DNA from: Lachnospiraceae bacterium | GTDB taxonomy: Bacteria > Bacillota > Clostridia > Lachnospirales > Lachnospiraceae | Direction: 5' to 3' | Assembly (NCBI GenBank): GCA_910575035.1 | Contig: CAJTDL010000004.1 | Span: 1 to 64,000, forward strand | Length of the DNA: 64,000 nt | Shown here: positions 34,541 through 43,138 of the stretch, one piece after another | Position numbering within the stretch: position 1 is the first letter of the stretch | Layout of the letters: each line of letters begins with the position of its first letter | Translations under genes and position numbers: made by a program | Notes under the pieces: generated by a model | What the model was told of the DNA's origin: nothing | Database searches by the model: none | The model's input: only the letters and a program-made list of their open reading frames with translations

Positions 34541-35431
34541 ATGAACCAACATAGATCTGCGCGATGGATTGCTTTCCCTGGGCTTATGGCTTTTCTTTTT
34601 TTGATGATGATGGCGGTAGGCTGCGATAGGGACGGCATTCAGGAAAAAGAAGAAGTAACAGAGGTACGGCGGTTCCAGCTCCAGTCAGGGGAGGAGCCGT
34701 CAGTGCAGGAGCAAGGCAGCATTTATGCTGGCACCAGCCTATGGCTCTCACAAAGCCTGACACAGCAGGATAAGGAAGACCTGATTGCAGCATTTTCCCT
34801 GAAGGATGAGGATGTCTATTCCTTTTTGCAGGGACCGAAATCCTGGAAAGCCAGGATTCCATGGTCAGGCTCCTGGTGCCGCTTTAAGGTAGAGGGGAAT
34901 CCCTTTGGGGGATTTGGATGCGGGCTTTGCTGTATGGCGAATATTTATAATACCCTGTCGCCTTATGAAGTGTCGCCCCTGGATATGTTTGAGCATGCCA
35001 AAGCAGTGTCGGATTACTCGCCTTCTGGCGCTATTGGGGCCATTGACTGGAGGGATATCAAGTCTTCCCTGGAAATCTGCGGCGTTTCCTGTAAGCTGTA
35101 CCGCAAGCCCAGCAGCTACAAGAAATTTAAAAAGCAGATGGCAAAGGCAAAATCTGCCATTGTGTTGGTCAGCAGCTATGAAGATAATGCTTATTGGCAG
35201 GATACGCCAGGGCATTATGTCAATATTTGGCTGTACCAGGAGGATGGGACGGTTTTCCTGGCGGAGCCAGGCGACCCGGACAAAAACCGCAGCCGTATTC
35301 CGCTGCGCTATGTGTATGACGCCTTGAAGACTTCCAATGAATTTCAATACCTTTTGGTGACGGAATATACGGAAAGGAACAATCAATGGAAGGCGAATGG
35401 GATCAGCATAAAGTGGAAAAGGCCAAAATAA
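34541..35431 (+). CDS. C39-like peptidase-fold lipoprotein
   Basis: This 296-residue protein has a lipoprotein signal (hydrophobic run, lipobox AVGC, Cys28). The domain from about residue 100 resembles peptidase C39-like proteins: GFGCGLCCMAN places the likely catalytic Cys131 before MA, and the likely histidine lies in TPGHYVNIW. AEPGDPDKN follows. It would sit on the outer face of the membrane and cut or bind peptides. A GAGGCAGG ribosome site precedes the ATG. The next operon has its own promoter 12 bp downstream, so this gene is separate. Confidence 0.75.
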   Translation: MNQHRSARWIAFPGLMAFLFLMMMAVGCDRDGIQEKEEVTEVRRFQLQSGEEPSVQEQGSIYAGTSLWLSQSLTQQDKEDLIAAFSLKDEDVYSFLQGPKSWKARIPWSGSWCRFKVEGNPFGGFGCGLCCMANIYNTLSPYEVSPLDMFEHAKAVSDYSPSGAIGAIDWRDIKSSLEICGVSCKLYRKPSSYKKFKKQMAKAKSAIVLVSSYEDNAYWQDTPGHYVNIWLYQEDGTVFLAEPGDPDKNRSRIPLRYVYDALKTSNEFQYLLVTEYTERNNQWKANGISIKWKRPK

Positions 35432-35442
35432 AAAAATATAGA

Positions 35443-35471
35443 TTGAATTTTCCTTACATTTATATTAGAAT
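35443..35471 (+). promoter_or_regulatory. Vegetative promoter of the ireB-ruvX operon
   Basis: TTGAAT (35443-35448) and TAGAAT (35466-35471) are separated by exactly 17 bp, 55 bp upstream of ireB. This fits a sigma-A promoter. Confidence 0.7.
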
Positions 35472-35525
35472 AGATAAAAGGAATCTTTGTAGGAACGAAA
35501 GAGCAGAAAATAAGGGCGTGAAAAA

Positions 35526-35789
35526 ATGCAGGATAAAAACAACACTCAATATTTCAAAGTAGAAAAGGAGCAGCAGATAAAGGTAGATGATGTGCTGGAA
35601 GTAGTATACAGCGCTTTGCGGGAGAAGGGCTATAATCCGGTGAACCAGATTGTGGGCTATATTATGTCCGGCGACCCGACTTATGTCACCAGCCACAAGA
35701 ATGCCAGGAGCCTGATTATGAAGGTGGAGCGGGACGAGCTGGTGGAGGAGATTTTACGCCAGTACATTAAGAACAATGGCTGGAAATAA
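35526..35789 (+). CDS. ireB: IreB-family regulatory phosphoprotein (UPF0297)
   Basis: This 87-residue protein is all of UPF0297: EVVYSALREKGYNPVNQIVG, YIMSGDPTYVTSHKNARSLI and a helical end. In Enterococcus IreB is phosphorylated by the PASTA kinase IreK and affects cephalosporin resistance. It is also named YrzL in Bacillus. The order ireB-ruvX-DUF1292 is conserved in Firmicutes and is seen here. The start follows GGGCGTGAAAAA, a weak ribosome site. Confidence 0.92.
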   Translation: MQDKNNTQYFKVEKEQQIKVDDVLEVVYSALREKGYNPVNQIVGYIMSGDPTYVTSHKNARSLIMKVERDELVEEILRQYIKNNGWK

Positions 35790-35963
35790 GGGCATGTACA
35801 TGCCAGTGCGCGTGGAGATGCGCCATAGGAGGCGGTGCGGGGCGCAGGCACAGTACGCCTGGTACGGGGCAAGGGTGCCGGTGACAGCAGGATTGATGTG
35901 GATTGGGCAGAGGGCGCAATGCCCTCGGTCACGGGAAATGGAGCCTGGAAATAGGAGGCGCAT

Positions 35964-36401
35964 ATGCGGATAATGGGTCTGGATTTTGGGTCTAAGACGG
36001 TGGGCGTTGCCGTTAGCGATGCCTTATTGATGACTGCCCAGGGAATTGAAACGATTGGAAGGAAATCGCCAGGGAAGCTTCGCCAGACATTGGCCAGGAT
36101 CCAAAGCCTGGCAGAGGAATATCAGGTGGAGAAAATCGTGCTGGGATTTCCCAAGAATATGAATAACACAGAAGGGGAGCGCTGTGAGAAGACATTGGAA
36201 TTTCAGGGGATGCTGGAGAAAAGATGCGGCCTTCCTGTGGTTTTGTGGGATGAGCGTCTGACTACAGTAGCAGCGGACAGGAGCCTGGAAGAAGGCGGTG
36301 TGCCGAGGAAGGAGCGCAAAGCCCATTTGGACAGGATTGCGGCTGTGTTGATTTTACAGGGATATCTGGATTCCCTGGCATTTCAGGCAGAACAGGGATA
36401 G
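35964..36401 (+). CDS. ruvX: Putative Holliday-junction resolvase / pre-16S rRNA nuclease RuvX (YqgF)
   Basis: This 145-residue RNase H-fold nuclease has the catalytic aspartate in [16 protein letters not shown], the Glu-containing strand [13 protein letters not shown] and DERLTT, and the terminal Asp in [15 protein letters not shown]. It processes the 5' end of 16S rRNA precursor and was first proposed as a Holliday-junction resolvase. A 174-bp gap separates it from ireB. The gap begins with the perfect palindrome GGCATGTACATGCC (35791-35804). The start follows AGGAGG. Confidence 0.93.
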   Translation: MRIMGLDFGSKTVGVAVSDALLMTAQGIETIGRKSPGKLRQTLARIQSLAEEYQVEKIVLGFPKNMNNTEGERCEKTLEFQGMLEKRCGLPVVLWDERLTTVAADRSLEEGGVPRKERKAHLDRIAAVLILQGYLDSLAFQAEQG

Positions 36402-36516
36402 GAAGATTGGCGCTGGAGCGGCTGCGCTTTGGCGCGGGAGTTCCGTAAGCGGAGCTCTTTTTCGTATTTTATTGTGGAGTAGTTTGCTTGGGCAATAGAA
36501 AAGGATTGGCAGGAAT

Positions 36517-36777
36517 ATGGAAAAAGTGACTTTTCAGTCTCCTGAGGATGGGGAGGCTATAGAGTTTTTTGTGATAGAGCAGACCCGGATCAATGGAGCG
36601 GACTATCTATTGGTGGCGGAAGAAGAAGAGGGCGACTGTGACGCTTTTATTTTAAAGGATGTATCCCAGGAAAAGGGAGAAGATGCTATGTATGAGATGG
36701 TGGAATCCGAGGAAGAATTGGAATATTTGTCTAAGATATTTGAAGAAATGTTGGATGACGTAGGCTTTGCCATGTAA
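36517..36777 (+). CDS. DUF1292 protein (YrzB-like)
   Basis: This 86-residue acidic protein matches DUF1292: FFVIEQTRINGADYLLVAEE, then AFILKDVSQE and the end YLSKIFEEMLDDVG. The family has no firm function. It is regularly the third gene after ireB and ruvX. The start follows a GGCAGGAAT ribosome site. Confidence 0.88.
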   Translation: MEKVTFQSPEDGEAIEFFVIEQTRINGADYLLVAEEEEGDCDAFILKDVSQEKGEDAMYEMVESEEELEYLSKIFEEMLDDVGFAM

Positions 36778-36794
36778 ATTGCCTGTAAAGAGGG

Positions 36795-36889
36795 TTAATG
36801 CTGCCATATGACAGCATTAATGCGTATTTTTGGGTTACCGCCAGCAGCGAGGGCGTAATTTTCCAGTGGGATATGCAATACTGGAAAAT
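36795..36889 (+). promoter_or_regulatory. Two perfect hairpins in the RNase J leader
   Basis: TTAATGCTG pairs with CAGCATTAA (36795-36820) and ATTTTCCAGT with ACTGGAAAAT (36858-36889). Both stems are perfect and neither is followed by a T-run, so simple terminators are unlikely. They lie between the DUF1292 stop and the RNase J start, and could be RNase-processing or feedback sites. Confidence 0.6.
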
Positions 36890-36992
36890 GGCTGGAGAAA
36901 TGGCTGCGGAATTAATAAAAGAAAGGAAGCAGGCCGATGCCCGAAATGGAGCGGGGACGGAAGGGTATCTGCCTGTTATTAGGAGGTGCGAT

Positions 36993-38657
36993 TTGAAAAA
37001 AGAAAAAAACTCAAAATTGAAAATCATTCCGCTGGGAGGATTAGAGCAGATTGGAATGAACATTACTGCCTTTGAATACGAGGACAGTATTATTGTGGTG
37101 GACTGCGGATTGTCTTTCCCGGAAGATGATATGCTGGGCATTGACTTGGTGATCCCGGATATCACTTATCTGCGGAATAACATTGAGAAGGTAAAGGGAT
37201 TTTTTATCACCCATGGCCATGAAGATCATATTGGCGCAATCCCTTATGTGATGCGGGAGATCAATGTGCCGATTTATGCCACGAAGCTGACCATTGGCAT
37301 TATTGACAACAAGCTGCGGGAGCACAATATGCTGACTAAGGTGAAGCGCAAGGTGGTAAAATATGGACAGCATATCAACCTTGGCTGTTTTCGGGTGGAG
37401 TTTATCCGGACAAACCACAGTATCCAGGATGCGGCGGCTCTTGCAATCTATTCCCCAGCAGGGACGGTTGTGCATACAGGGGACTTTAAGGTGGATTATA
37501 CGCCAGTCTTTGGGGACGCCATTGACCTGCAGCGTTTTGGCGAGATAGGGAAGCGGGGGGTGCTGGCTCTGATGTGCGACAGCACTAATGCAGAGCGCCC
37601 TGGCTTTACCAATTCGGAGCGTACGGTGGGGAAGACTTTTGACAATATTTTTGCAGACCATCCCAATACCAGGATTATCATCGCTACCTTTGCCTCAAAT
37701 GTGGACAGGGTGCAGCAGATCATCAACTCAGCCTATAAGTTTGGGCGTAAGGTTGTGGTGGAAGGGCGCAGTATGGTGAATATCATCACTACGGCCACGG
37801 AATTGGGATACCTGCAGATTCCGGAGAATACCCTGATTGACATTGAGCAGCTGAAAAATTATCCTAGTGAGCAGACGGTGCTGATCACTACCGGGAGCCA
37901 GGGGGAATCCATGGCGGCCCTGTCGCGGATGGCGGCCAATATCCATAAAAAGGTGACCATTCAACCCAATGACACGATTATTTTCAGTTCCAATCCCATT
38001 CCTGGGAATGAAAAGGCCGTTTCCAATGTGATCAATGAACTGTTCCGGAAGGGAGCGGAGGTGATCTTTCAGGATGCCCATGTGTCAGGCCATGCCTGCC
38101 GGGAGGAGATCAAGCTGATCTATTCTCTGGTGAAGCCCCAATATGCGATCCCCGTCCATGGGGAGTACAAGCATTTGCGTGCCCATCAGACTATTGCCCA
38201 GGAGCTTGGCTATGATAAGGATCATATCTTTATCCTGTCTTCTGGAGATGTGCTGGAATTGGATGGCGAAAGCGCCCAGGTGACCGGGCAGGTGCCGGTG
38301 GGGGATATTCTGGTGGACGGCTTGGGCGTCGGGGACGTAGGGAATATTGTCCTGCGGGACAGGCAGCATCTGGCGGAGGATGGAATCATCATTGTGGTTG
38401 TGACTTTAGAGTCCGGCAGCGGGCAGGTATTGGCAGGCCCAGATATTGTCAGCCGCGGCTTTGTCTATGTCCGCGGTTCTGAAAGCCTGATGGATGAGGC
38501 CAGGAAGCTGTTGGAAGAGACGATGGGCTACTGTGTGGAGAAGCGGATTACTGACTGGGGCAGGATCAAGACGGAGATCAAGGACGAGCTGGGGGAATTT
38601 GTCTGGAAAAAGACAAAGAGAAGGCCGATGATCATGCCTATTATCATGGAGGTATAA
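36993..38657 (+). CDS. rnj: Ribonuclease J
   Basis: This 554-residue metallo-beta-lactamase/beta-CASP ribonuclease has 5' exonuclease and endonuclease activity in mRNA turnover and rRNA maturation. The two-zinc motif HGHEDH is at residues 74-79; NHSIQDAAALAI and HTGDFKVD give further ligands. The C-terminal VHGEYKHLRAHQ and SRGFVYVRG segments are typical. I start it at TTG 36993 because AGGAGGTG lies five bases upstream and the length then matches the family. The open frame upstream to 36798 codes for nothing like RNase J. Which paralogue (J1 or J2) cannot be told. Confidence 0.93.
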   Translation: MKKEKNSKLKIIPLGGLEQIGMNITAFEYEDSIIVVDCGLSFPEDDMLGIDLVIPDITYLRNNIEKVKGFFITHGHEDHIGAIPYVMREINVPIYATKLTIGIIDNKLREHNMLTKVKRKVVKYGQHINLGCFRVEFIRTNHSIQDAAALAIYSPAGTVVHTGDFKVDYTPVFGDAIDLQRFGEIGKRGVLALMCDSTNAERPGFTNSERTVGKTFDNIFADHPNTRIIIATFASNVDRVQQIINSAYKFGRKVVVEGRSMVNIITTATELGYLQIPENTLIDIEQLKNYPSEQTVLITTGSQGESMAALSRMAANIHKKVTIQPNDTIIFSSNPIPGNEKAVSNVINELFRKGAEVIFQDAHVSGHACREEIKLIYSLVKPQYAIPVHGEYKHLRAHQTIAQELGYDKDHIFILSSGDVLELDGESAQVTGQVPVGDILVDGLGVGDVGNIVLRDRQHLAEDGIIIVVVTLESGSGQVLAGPDIVSRGFVYVRGSESLMDEARKLLEETMGYCVEKRITDWGRIKTEIKDELGEFVWKKTKRRPMIMPIIMEV

Positions 38658-38687
38658 TTTTAACAGGGGCACAGACGGAGGTAAGGT

Positions 38688-39032
38688 ATGGACGATCAAC
38701 TGGAAGAAATCTTAAAAAGCCTGGTAAACAAGGTGAAGGAAAGCCAGGAATATAAGGAATACCGAAGGATGCTGGAGGTGATCAAGCAAGACCCAGAAAA
38801 AGAGCGGGCGGTCAATGAGTTCCGCAGGCGGAACTTTGAGATGCAAAAGCGCAGGGATGTGGATTTGTTTACAGAAGTAGACCGTTTGGAAGGGGAGTTT
38901 GCCCCTTTGCGGTCGGAGCCTTATGTGAATGAATACCTGAGCGCGGAGCTTGCCCTTTGCCGGCTTGTGCAGCATATCAATTACAGCCTGATGATGGAAA
39001 TGGATTTTGAACTGGGCTTTGAACTCTATTAA
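38688..39032 (+). CDS. YlbF-family regulator
   Basis: This 114-residue helical protein matches the YlbF/YmcA family: KESQEYKEYRRMLEVIKQDP then VNEFRRRNFEMQ and the helical end. In Bacillus, YlbF, YmcA and YaaT form a complex that works with RNase Y in mRNA maturation. Being next to RNase J fits a role in RNA turnover. It follows rnj by 30 bp. Confidence 0.8.
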   Translation: MDDQLEEILKSLVNKVKESQEYKEYRRMLEVIKQDPEKERAVNEFRRRNFEMQKRRDVDLFTEVDRLEGEFAPLRSEPYVNEYLSAELALCRLVQHINYSLMMEMDFELGFELY

Positions 39033-39079
39033 GGCCTAGGAGGCAGTTTGGCTGGGGGAGGTGCATAAGGAGGGAAGCT

Positions 39080-39463
39080 ATGAAGGACAGTAAAATGGCT
39101 CTAAGCATATTAAGCAGTTCCCTGAATATTTTAGTTATGGTATTGATCCTATTTGTGCTTTTAAAGGCTGGGGGCATTGCCTATGATATGGGCTACCGTG
39201 TGTTTACAGAGCCTGCAATGGATGTTTCGCCAGGGCGGGATGTGGCTGTGCGGGTAGAAAAGGGAATGTCCAGCCTGGAGCTGGGCAGCAGGCTGGAAGA
39301 GAAAAGGCTTGTGGACAACGGCCTCCTATTTACCATACAGCTTCGCCTGTCTGCTTATGCGGATAAGCTGAAGGAAGGCACTTATACATTGAATACCTCC
39401 CAGACCGCAGAGGAAATGATCCAGGTGCTGGCTGGAGAGGGGGCTGAGGATACAGAAGAATGA
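39080..39463 (+). CDS. MltG/YceG-like short membrane protein
   Basis: The 127-residue protein has one N-terminal membrane helix (about 8-30), then AVRVEKGMSSLELGSRLEEK, VDNGLLFTIQLRL and LKEGTYTLNTSQTAEEMIQV. This is the LysM-like start of the endolytic transglycosylase MltG. The catalytic domain is absent, so it is unlikely to cut glycan. It may regulate or bind cell-wall partners. Its stop overlaps the start of the methyltransferase gene by four bases. Confidence 0.7.
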   Translation: MKDSKMALSILSSSLNILVMVLILFVLLKAGGIAYDMGYRVFTEPAMDVSPGRDVAVRVEKGMSSLELGSRLEEKRLVDNGLLFTIQLRLSAYADKLKEGTYTLNTSQTAEEMIQVLAGEGAEDTEE

Positions 39464-40173
39464 TAGTGGAAGAGCGTTTTGTGACTTATATTAATTCCCT
39501 GGATCAGGGAAATGCCCCTCTTTTATCTGAAATTGAGGCAGAGGCCCGCCGCACCCATGTGCCTGTGATCCGGAAGGAAACCCAGAGCCTGTTGAAGCTC
39601 CTGTTGTCTATGAACTGTCCAAGGCGTATTTTGGAGGTGGGGACGGCAGTGGGCTTTTCGGCGCTTTTGATGGAGCATTACAATCCAGTGGAGTGCAGGA
39701 TTGATACCATAGAGAATTATGGGAAAAGAATTTCTGTGGCAAAGGAAAATTTTTTGCGTGCAGGGAAGGATAATGTGATAAGATTATTCGAGGGGGATGC
39801 GGCACAGGTAATGAAGGGGCTGCTGGAGCCTTACGATTTTATCTTTATGGATGCGGCCAAGGGGCAGTACATCCATTTCCTGCCGGAAGTAATGCGGCTA
39901 TTGAAACCGGGAGGCGTTCTGGTGTCAGATAATGTGCTGCAGGATGGGACGGTGATTGAGTCCCGGTTTGCAGTGGCTCGGAGGGACCGGACAATCCATA
40001 AGAGGATGCGGGAGTATCTGTATGAATTAACCCATATGGAGGAAATGGCTACTTCGGTATTGACGGTGGGGGATGGGGTAACAGTTAGTGTGAGGAGGCA
40101 GCAAGTATGTCCAGAGGAGAGAGGGAGCAGGGATGAAGAAACCGGAATTGCTGGTGCCGGCCAGCAGCCTTGA
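39460..40173 (+). CDS. trmR: tRNA 5-hydroxyuridine methyltransferase TrmR (O-methyltransferase family)
   Basis: This 237-residue class I methyltransferase has the SAM-binding loop ILEVGTAVGFSALLM, the acidic IDTIENYGKRISVAKEN segment, and the metal-type DFIFMDAAKGQYIHFLPEV. Bacillus TrmR (YrrM) methylates 5-hydroxyuridine 34 of tRNA to 5-methoxyuridine. The next gene encodes the U32 protein that makes the hydroxyl, so the pathway is complete in two adjacent genes. It overlaps both neighbours (4 and 41 bp). Confidence 0.85.
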   Translation: MIVEERFVTYINSLDQGNAPLLSEIEAEARRTHVPVIRKETQSLLKLLLSMNCPRRILEVGTAVGFSALLMEHYNPVECRIDTIENYGKRISVAKENFLRAGKDNVIRLFEGDAAQVMKGLLEPYDFIFMDAAKGQYIHFLPEVMRLLKPGGVLVSDNVLQDGTVIESRFAVARRDRTIHKRMREYLYELTHMEEMATSVLTVGDGVTVSVRRQQVCPEERGSRDEETGIAGAGQQP

Positions 40174-41377
40174 GGTATTGAAAGTTGCTGTAGTCTTCGG
40201 TGCAGATGCAGTGTATATTGGCGGCGAGGCCTATGGGCTGCGGGCGAAGGCGAAGAATTTTTCCATGGAGGATATGGCGGAAGGGATTGCATTCGCCCAT
40301 TCCCATGGGGCAAAAGTTTATGTGACAGCGAATATTTTGGCTCATAATGAAGATTTAGAAGGGGTTCGGGAATATTTTACAGAGTTGAAGGAGATGAAGC
40401 CAGATGCGCTGATTATTTCTGACCCAGGGGTTTTTTTGCTGGCGCGGGAGGCCTGCCCAGAGATTGAGGTGCATATTTCCACCCAGGCCAATAATACGAA
40501 TTATGGGACATATCGGTTTTGGCATGGGCTGGGCGTGAAGCGGGTGGTTGCAGCCAGGGAGCTTTCCCTGGAGGAGATTGCCGGGATCCGCAGGGAGATT
40601 CCCGAGGAAATGGAGATTGAGGCCTTTATCCATGGGGCTATGTGCATTTCCTATTCGGGGCGCTGCCTGCTCAGCAATTATTTTACGGGGCGCGATGCAA
40701 ACCAGGGAGCCTGTACCCATCCCTGCCGCTGGAAGTATGCTGTGGTGGAGGAGACCAGGCCGGGGGAATATCTGCCCGTGTATGAGAATGACAGGGGAAC
40801 CTTTCTCTTTAATTCCCGGGATCTGTGCATGATCGGGCATATTCCGGAATTGGTGGAGGCTGGGATTGACAGCTTTAAGATTGAGGGCAGGATGAAGACA
40901 GCCCTTTATGTGGCTACAGTGGCCAGGACCTATCGGAAGGCTATTGATGATTATTTTGCGGGCAGGGAGGCCTATGAGGGTAATATGCCCTGGTATCTGA
41001 ACCAGATTGCCCAATGTACCTACCGGCTTTTTACCACAGGTTTTTTCTTTGGGAAGCCGGATGAAGAATCGCAGATTTATGGTGAGAGTACTTATGTGAA
41101 GGAGTCTACGTATCTGGGAATGGTGGAGGGGGAGAATGACGCAGGATTGTACCAGATACAGCAGAAGAACAAGTTTTCCGTTGGGGAAACCATTGAGGTC
41201 ATGAAGCCGGATGGAAGGAATATTCCGGTGACAGTAAAGGAAATCCAGGATGAGGAAGGGAATCCAATGGAATCGGCACCCCATCCTAAGCAGATTTTAT
41301 ATATTGATTTAGGGCAGAAACTGGCAAAATATGATATTTTGCGCAGGAACCAAAAGGAGGAACAGGCAGATGAATGA
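40133..41377 (+). CDS. trhP: U32-family tRNA hydroxylation protein TrhP
   Basis: The 414-residue protein belongs to peptidase family U32, now known to act in prephenate-dependent tRNA uridine hydroxylation. The N-terminal ELLVPASSLEVLKVAVVFGA and the segment IHGAMCISYSGRC, with CTHPCR, give the four cysteines for a 4Fe-4S cluster. IEGRMK and the C-terminal beta domain follow. With TrmR it would make 5-hydroxyuridine and then 5-methoxyuridine at position 34. A GGGAGCAGGG ribosome site lies inside trmR. Whether it is the P1 or P2 subunit cannot be told here. Confidence 0.85.
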   Translation: MKKPELLVPASSLEVLKVAVVFGADAVYIGGEAYGLRAKAKNFSMEDMAEGIAFAHSHGAKVYVTANILAHNEDLEGVREYFTELKEMKPDALIISDPGVFLLAREACPEIEVHISTQANNTNYGTYRFWHGLGVKRVVAARELSLEEIAGIRREIPEEMEIEAFIHGAMCISYSGRCLLSNYFTGRDANQGACTHPCRWKYAVVEETRPGEYLPVYENDRGTFLFNSRDLCMIGHIPELVEAGIDSFKIEGRMKTALYVATVARTYRKAIDDYFAGREAYEGNMPWYLNQIAQCTYRLFTTGFFFGKPDEESQIYGESTYVKESTYLGMVEGENDAGLYQIQQKNKFSVGETIEVMKPDGRNIPVTVKEIQDEEGNPMESAPHPKQILYIDLGQKLAKYDILRRNQKEEQADE

Positions 41378-42440
41378 AGACAGATATGTAGCATATGTGG
41401 GGACGTATACCCATGGCAGCAGCGTAGGGATCCATGTTTATGATGTGAATGTGGAGGATGGCAGCATGGAAGAGCGGACTGTGGTGCCCATCAGCAACCC
41501 TTCCCATTTGACTGTCTCTGCAAATGGGAAATTCCTGTATTCCATAGCAGATGAGGGAGTGGCAGCCTTTAAGATCCTTCCCAATGGGGATCTGGAGTTT
41601 ATGAATGAGAAATGGATTGGCGGTATGCGGGGGTGCTTTGTGGATGTGGATAAGCAAAACCGTTACCTGTTTGTGGGCGGATACCATGACGGGCGTGTCT
41701 CTATGATGCGGTTAAATGAGGATGGCAGTATTGGAGAGATTGCCGATGGCATTTTCCATACTGGCATGGGCAGGAGCATTGCGGAGCGCAATTACCGCCC
41801 CCATGTGAATTGTGTGAAATTGACTCCCTGGGAGAAATACCTCTGCGCTGTGGACGGCGGGCTGGACCAGGTAAAGATTTACCATATTGATTATGAGCGT
41901 GGGAAGCTGCGGATTGCAGATATTCTCCGTGGCCATATGAAATCTTCCCCAAGGATGCTCCGTTTTACGCCAGATGGCTCCTATGCCTATGTGCTGTGTG
42001 AGGAGAGCAATGATATTGACGTGTATCGTTATGAGTGCGCTCCCCAGGGACCCGTGTTTGAGAAGATACAGAATATCCCCACTGTGATTGAGGAAGAAAA
42101 GTGGAACTGCGGGGCTTCAGACATTGAAGTCACTGTGGATGGGAAGTACCTGTTCTGCTCCAATGCAGGGATTAATTCGGTGGTGATCTATTCGATTGAC
42201 CAGGAAACCGGATTTCTGAGCAAGATGTGCGCAGCCGCCATCAGTGGGGACTATCCTAAGACCATTGCAATCTTTCCGGATGGGAAGCATTTTGTAAGCC
42301 TGAACCATGATACCAATGAGATTACAACCTTTAAGGTGGATTATGAGAAGAAGTACTTCCTGATGGACCGAAAGCCCATTGCCATTGACCAGCCAAACTG
42401 TATCCGGATCCATAAGCTGGCAAACCAGAGGCCAGCATAG
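41370..42440 (+). CDS. Lactonase-family seven-bladed propeller protein
   Basis: The 356-residue protein is a beta-propeller of the YbhE/6-phosphogluconolactonase family (PF10282): YVAYVGTYTHGSSVGIHVYD, then repeated blades such as LFVGGYHDGRVSMMRLNEDG and RPHVNCVKLTPWEKYLCAVD. It may hydrolyse 6-phosphogluconolactone or another sugar lactone. The start is the ATG at 41370 with AAGGAGG, overlapping trhP by eight bases; a longer frame exists but has no ribosome site. A strong terminator follows. Confidence 0.85.
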   Translation: MNEDRYVAYVGTYTHGSSVGIHVYDVNVEDGSMEERTVVPISNPSHLTVSANGKFLYSIADEGVAAFKILPNGDLEFMNEKWIGGMRGCFVDVDKQNRYLFVGGYHDGRVSMMRLNEDGSIGEIADGIFHTGMGRSIAERNYRPHVNCVKLTPWEKYLCAVDGGLDQVKIYHIDYERGKLRIADILRGHMKSSPRMLRFTPDGSYAYVLCEESNDIDVYRYECAPQGPVFEKIQNIPTVIEEEKWNCGASDIEVTVDGKYLFCSNAGINSVVIYSIDQETGFLSKMCAAAISGDYPKTIAIFPDGKHFVSLNHDTNEITTFKVDYEKKYFLMDRKPIAIDQPNCIRIHKLANQRPA

Positions 42441-42466
42441 AATAGAATATATAGAAATTTTAGGGC

Positions 42467-42512
42467 AAAAGCCCACAGAGCCAGTAAAAATGCCGGCTTT
42501 GTGGGCTTTTTT
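42467..42512 (+). terminator. Terminator, first copy of a repeated 46-bp hairpin
   Basis: AAAAGCCCACAGAGCC pairs with the mirror GGCTTTGTGGGCTTTT around AGTAAAAATGCC, followed by T-rich sequence. A nearly identical hairpin (about five differences) ends the flagellar glycosylation genes at 54987-55033. Confidence 0.9.
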
Positions 42513-42760
42513 ATTCTTTAGTGTATTTAGCCTTCCTAATATTCCAGGACGTAAATCAAAATCCATTCCCTGTCTCTTGGTAAAATTTAATTGGCATCGC
42601 CTGCGCATGGGAAGAAATGCTAGCAGCCTGCCTGCCGTCCTGATGAGACGATTGGCCATGCTGCTGAAAAATTTGTTTCCTTAGTATAAAATGGATATTT
42701 ACAGTAAATTTTATTTGCTGTGGGTATAATTTTGAAAAAAATGCAGACAACAAATAAAGA

Positions 42761-42787
42761 TGCAACAATCTACTATATTATGTTGCA
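42761..42787 (-). repeat. Left inverted site (IR-L) of a proposed invertible segment
   Basis: On the minus strand the core reads CAACATAATATAGTAGATTG then TTG. It matches the plus-strand site at 43813-43835 at 20 of 23 positions. IR-L itself has perfect outer arms (GATGCAACA at 42759, TGTTGCATC at 42781-42789) around a 13-bp centre, as in tyrosine-recombinase core sites. Confidence 0.8.
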
Positions 42788-42805
42788 TCCTTATTTACAC
42801 TTAAT

Positions 42806-42831
42806 ATATCGTACCGAACCCATAATACTTA
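42806..42831 (-). promoter_or_regulatory. Sigma-28-like promoter pointing out across IR-L
   Basis: On the minus strand TAAG (42831-42828) and TACGATAT (42813-42806) are separated by 14 bp. The flagellar sigma factor consensus is TAAA, 14-16 bp, GCCGATAT. The CGATAT core and spacing fit. It reads leftwards through IR-L; after inversion of 42761-43835 it would read into csrA. The call rests on motif match alone. Confidence 0.5.
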
Positions 42832-43076
42832 ACAGTGAAAATGAAATTTTTTAAATTTTTTTAAAAAGCGGCTTCCGGCACGATATCTTTGTGCTTTTCT
42901 TTTTGAATTTTTATATTTTATGTTGCTTGGCGCTTTAGAAGGGTTCAAAGGCCTTGCGCAATCCCACGTCAAATAACCCAGCGGCTGAATAATCTGAATA
43001 ATTCAGAATTTTCTGGTTTCTGGGTTGATTACGCTTCTTTTCAGTTTGTACTCCCGCAGGTGATTGTAATTTTCTG

Positions 43077-43104
43077 TGCCTATAGGCATAACTGCCTTAT
43101 GGCA
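43077..43104. repeat. Two tandem 12-bp palindromes beside the recombinase gene
   Basis: TGCCTATAGGCA (43077-43088, a perfect palindrome) and TGCCTTATGGCA (43093-43104, near perfect) are spaced 16 bp start to start, 35 bp beyond the stop codon of the recombinase. No T-run follows on either strand, so they are not a simple terminator. They may bind the recombinase or a directionality or repressor protein. Confidence 0.65.
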
Positions 43105-43138
43105 TTTGCGCGGAAGTTCTATCTTTTCTATCTCCTTC

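Noticed and set aside
36798-36992. N-terminal extension of the RNase J open frame
   Set aside because: It covers two strong hairpins, has no ribosome site, and does not resemble RNase J. The TTG at 36993 has AGGAGGTG and gives the normal family length.
37041-37661. Long minus-strand frame opposite RNase J
   Set aside because: It is the antisense of a strongly conserved gene, has no ribosome site and no recognisable content.
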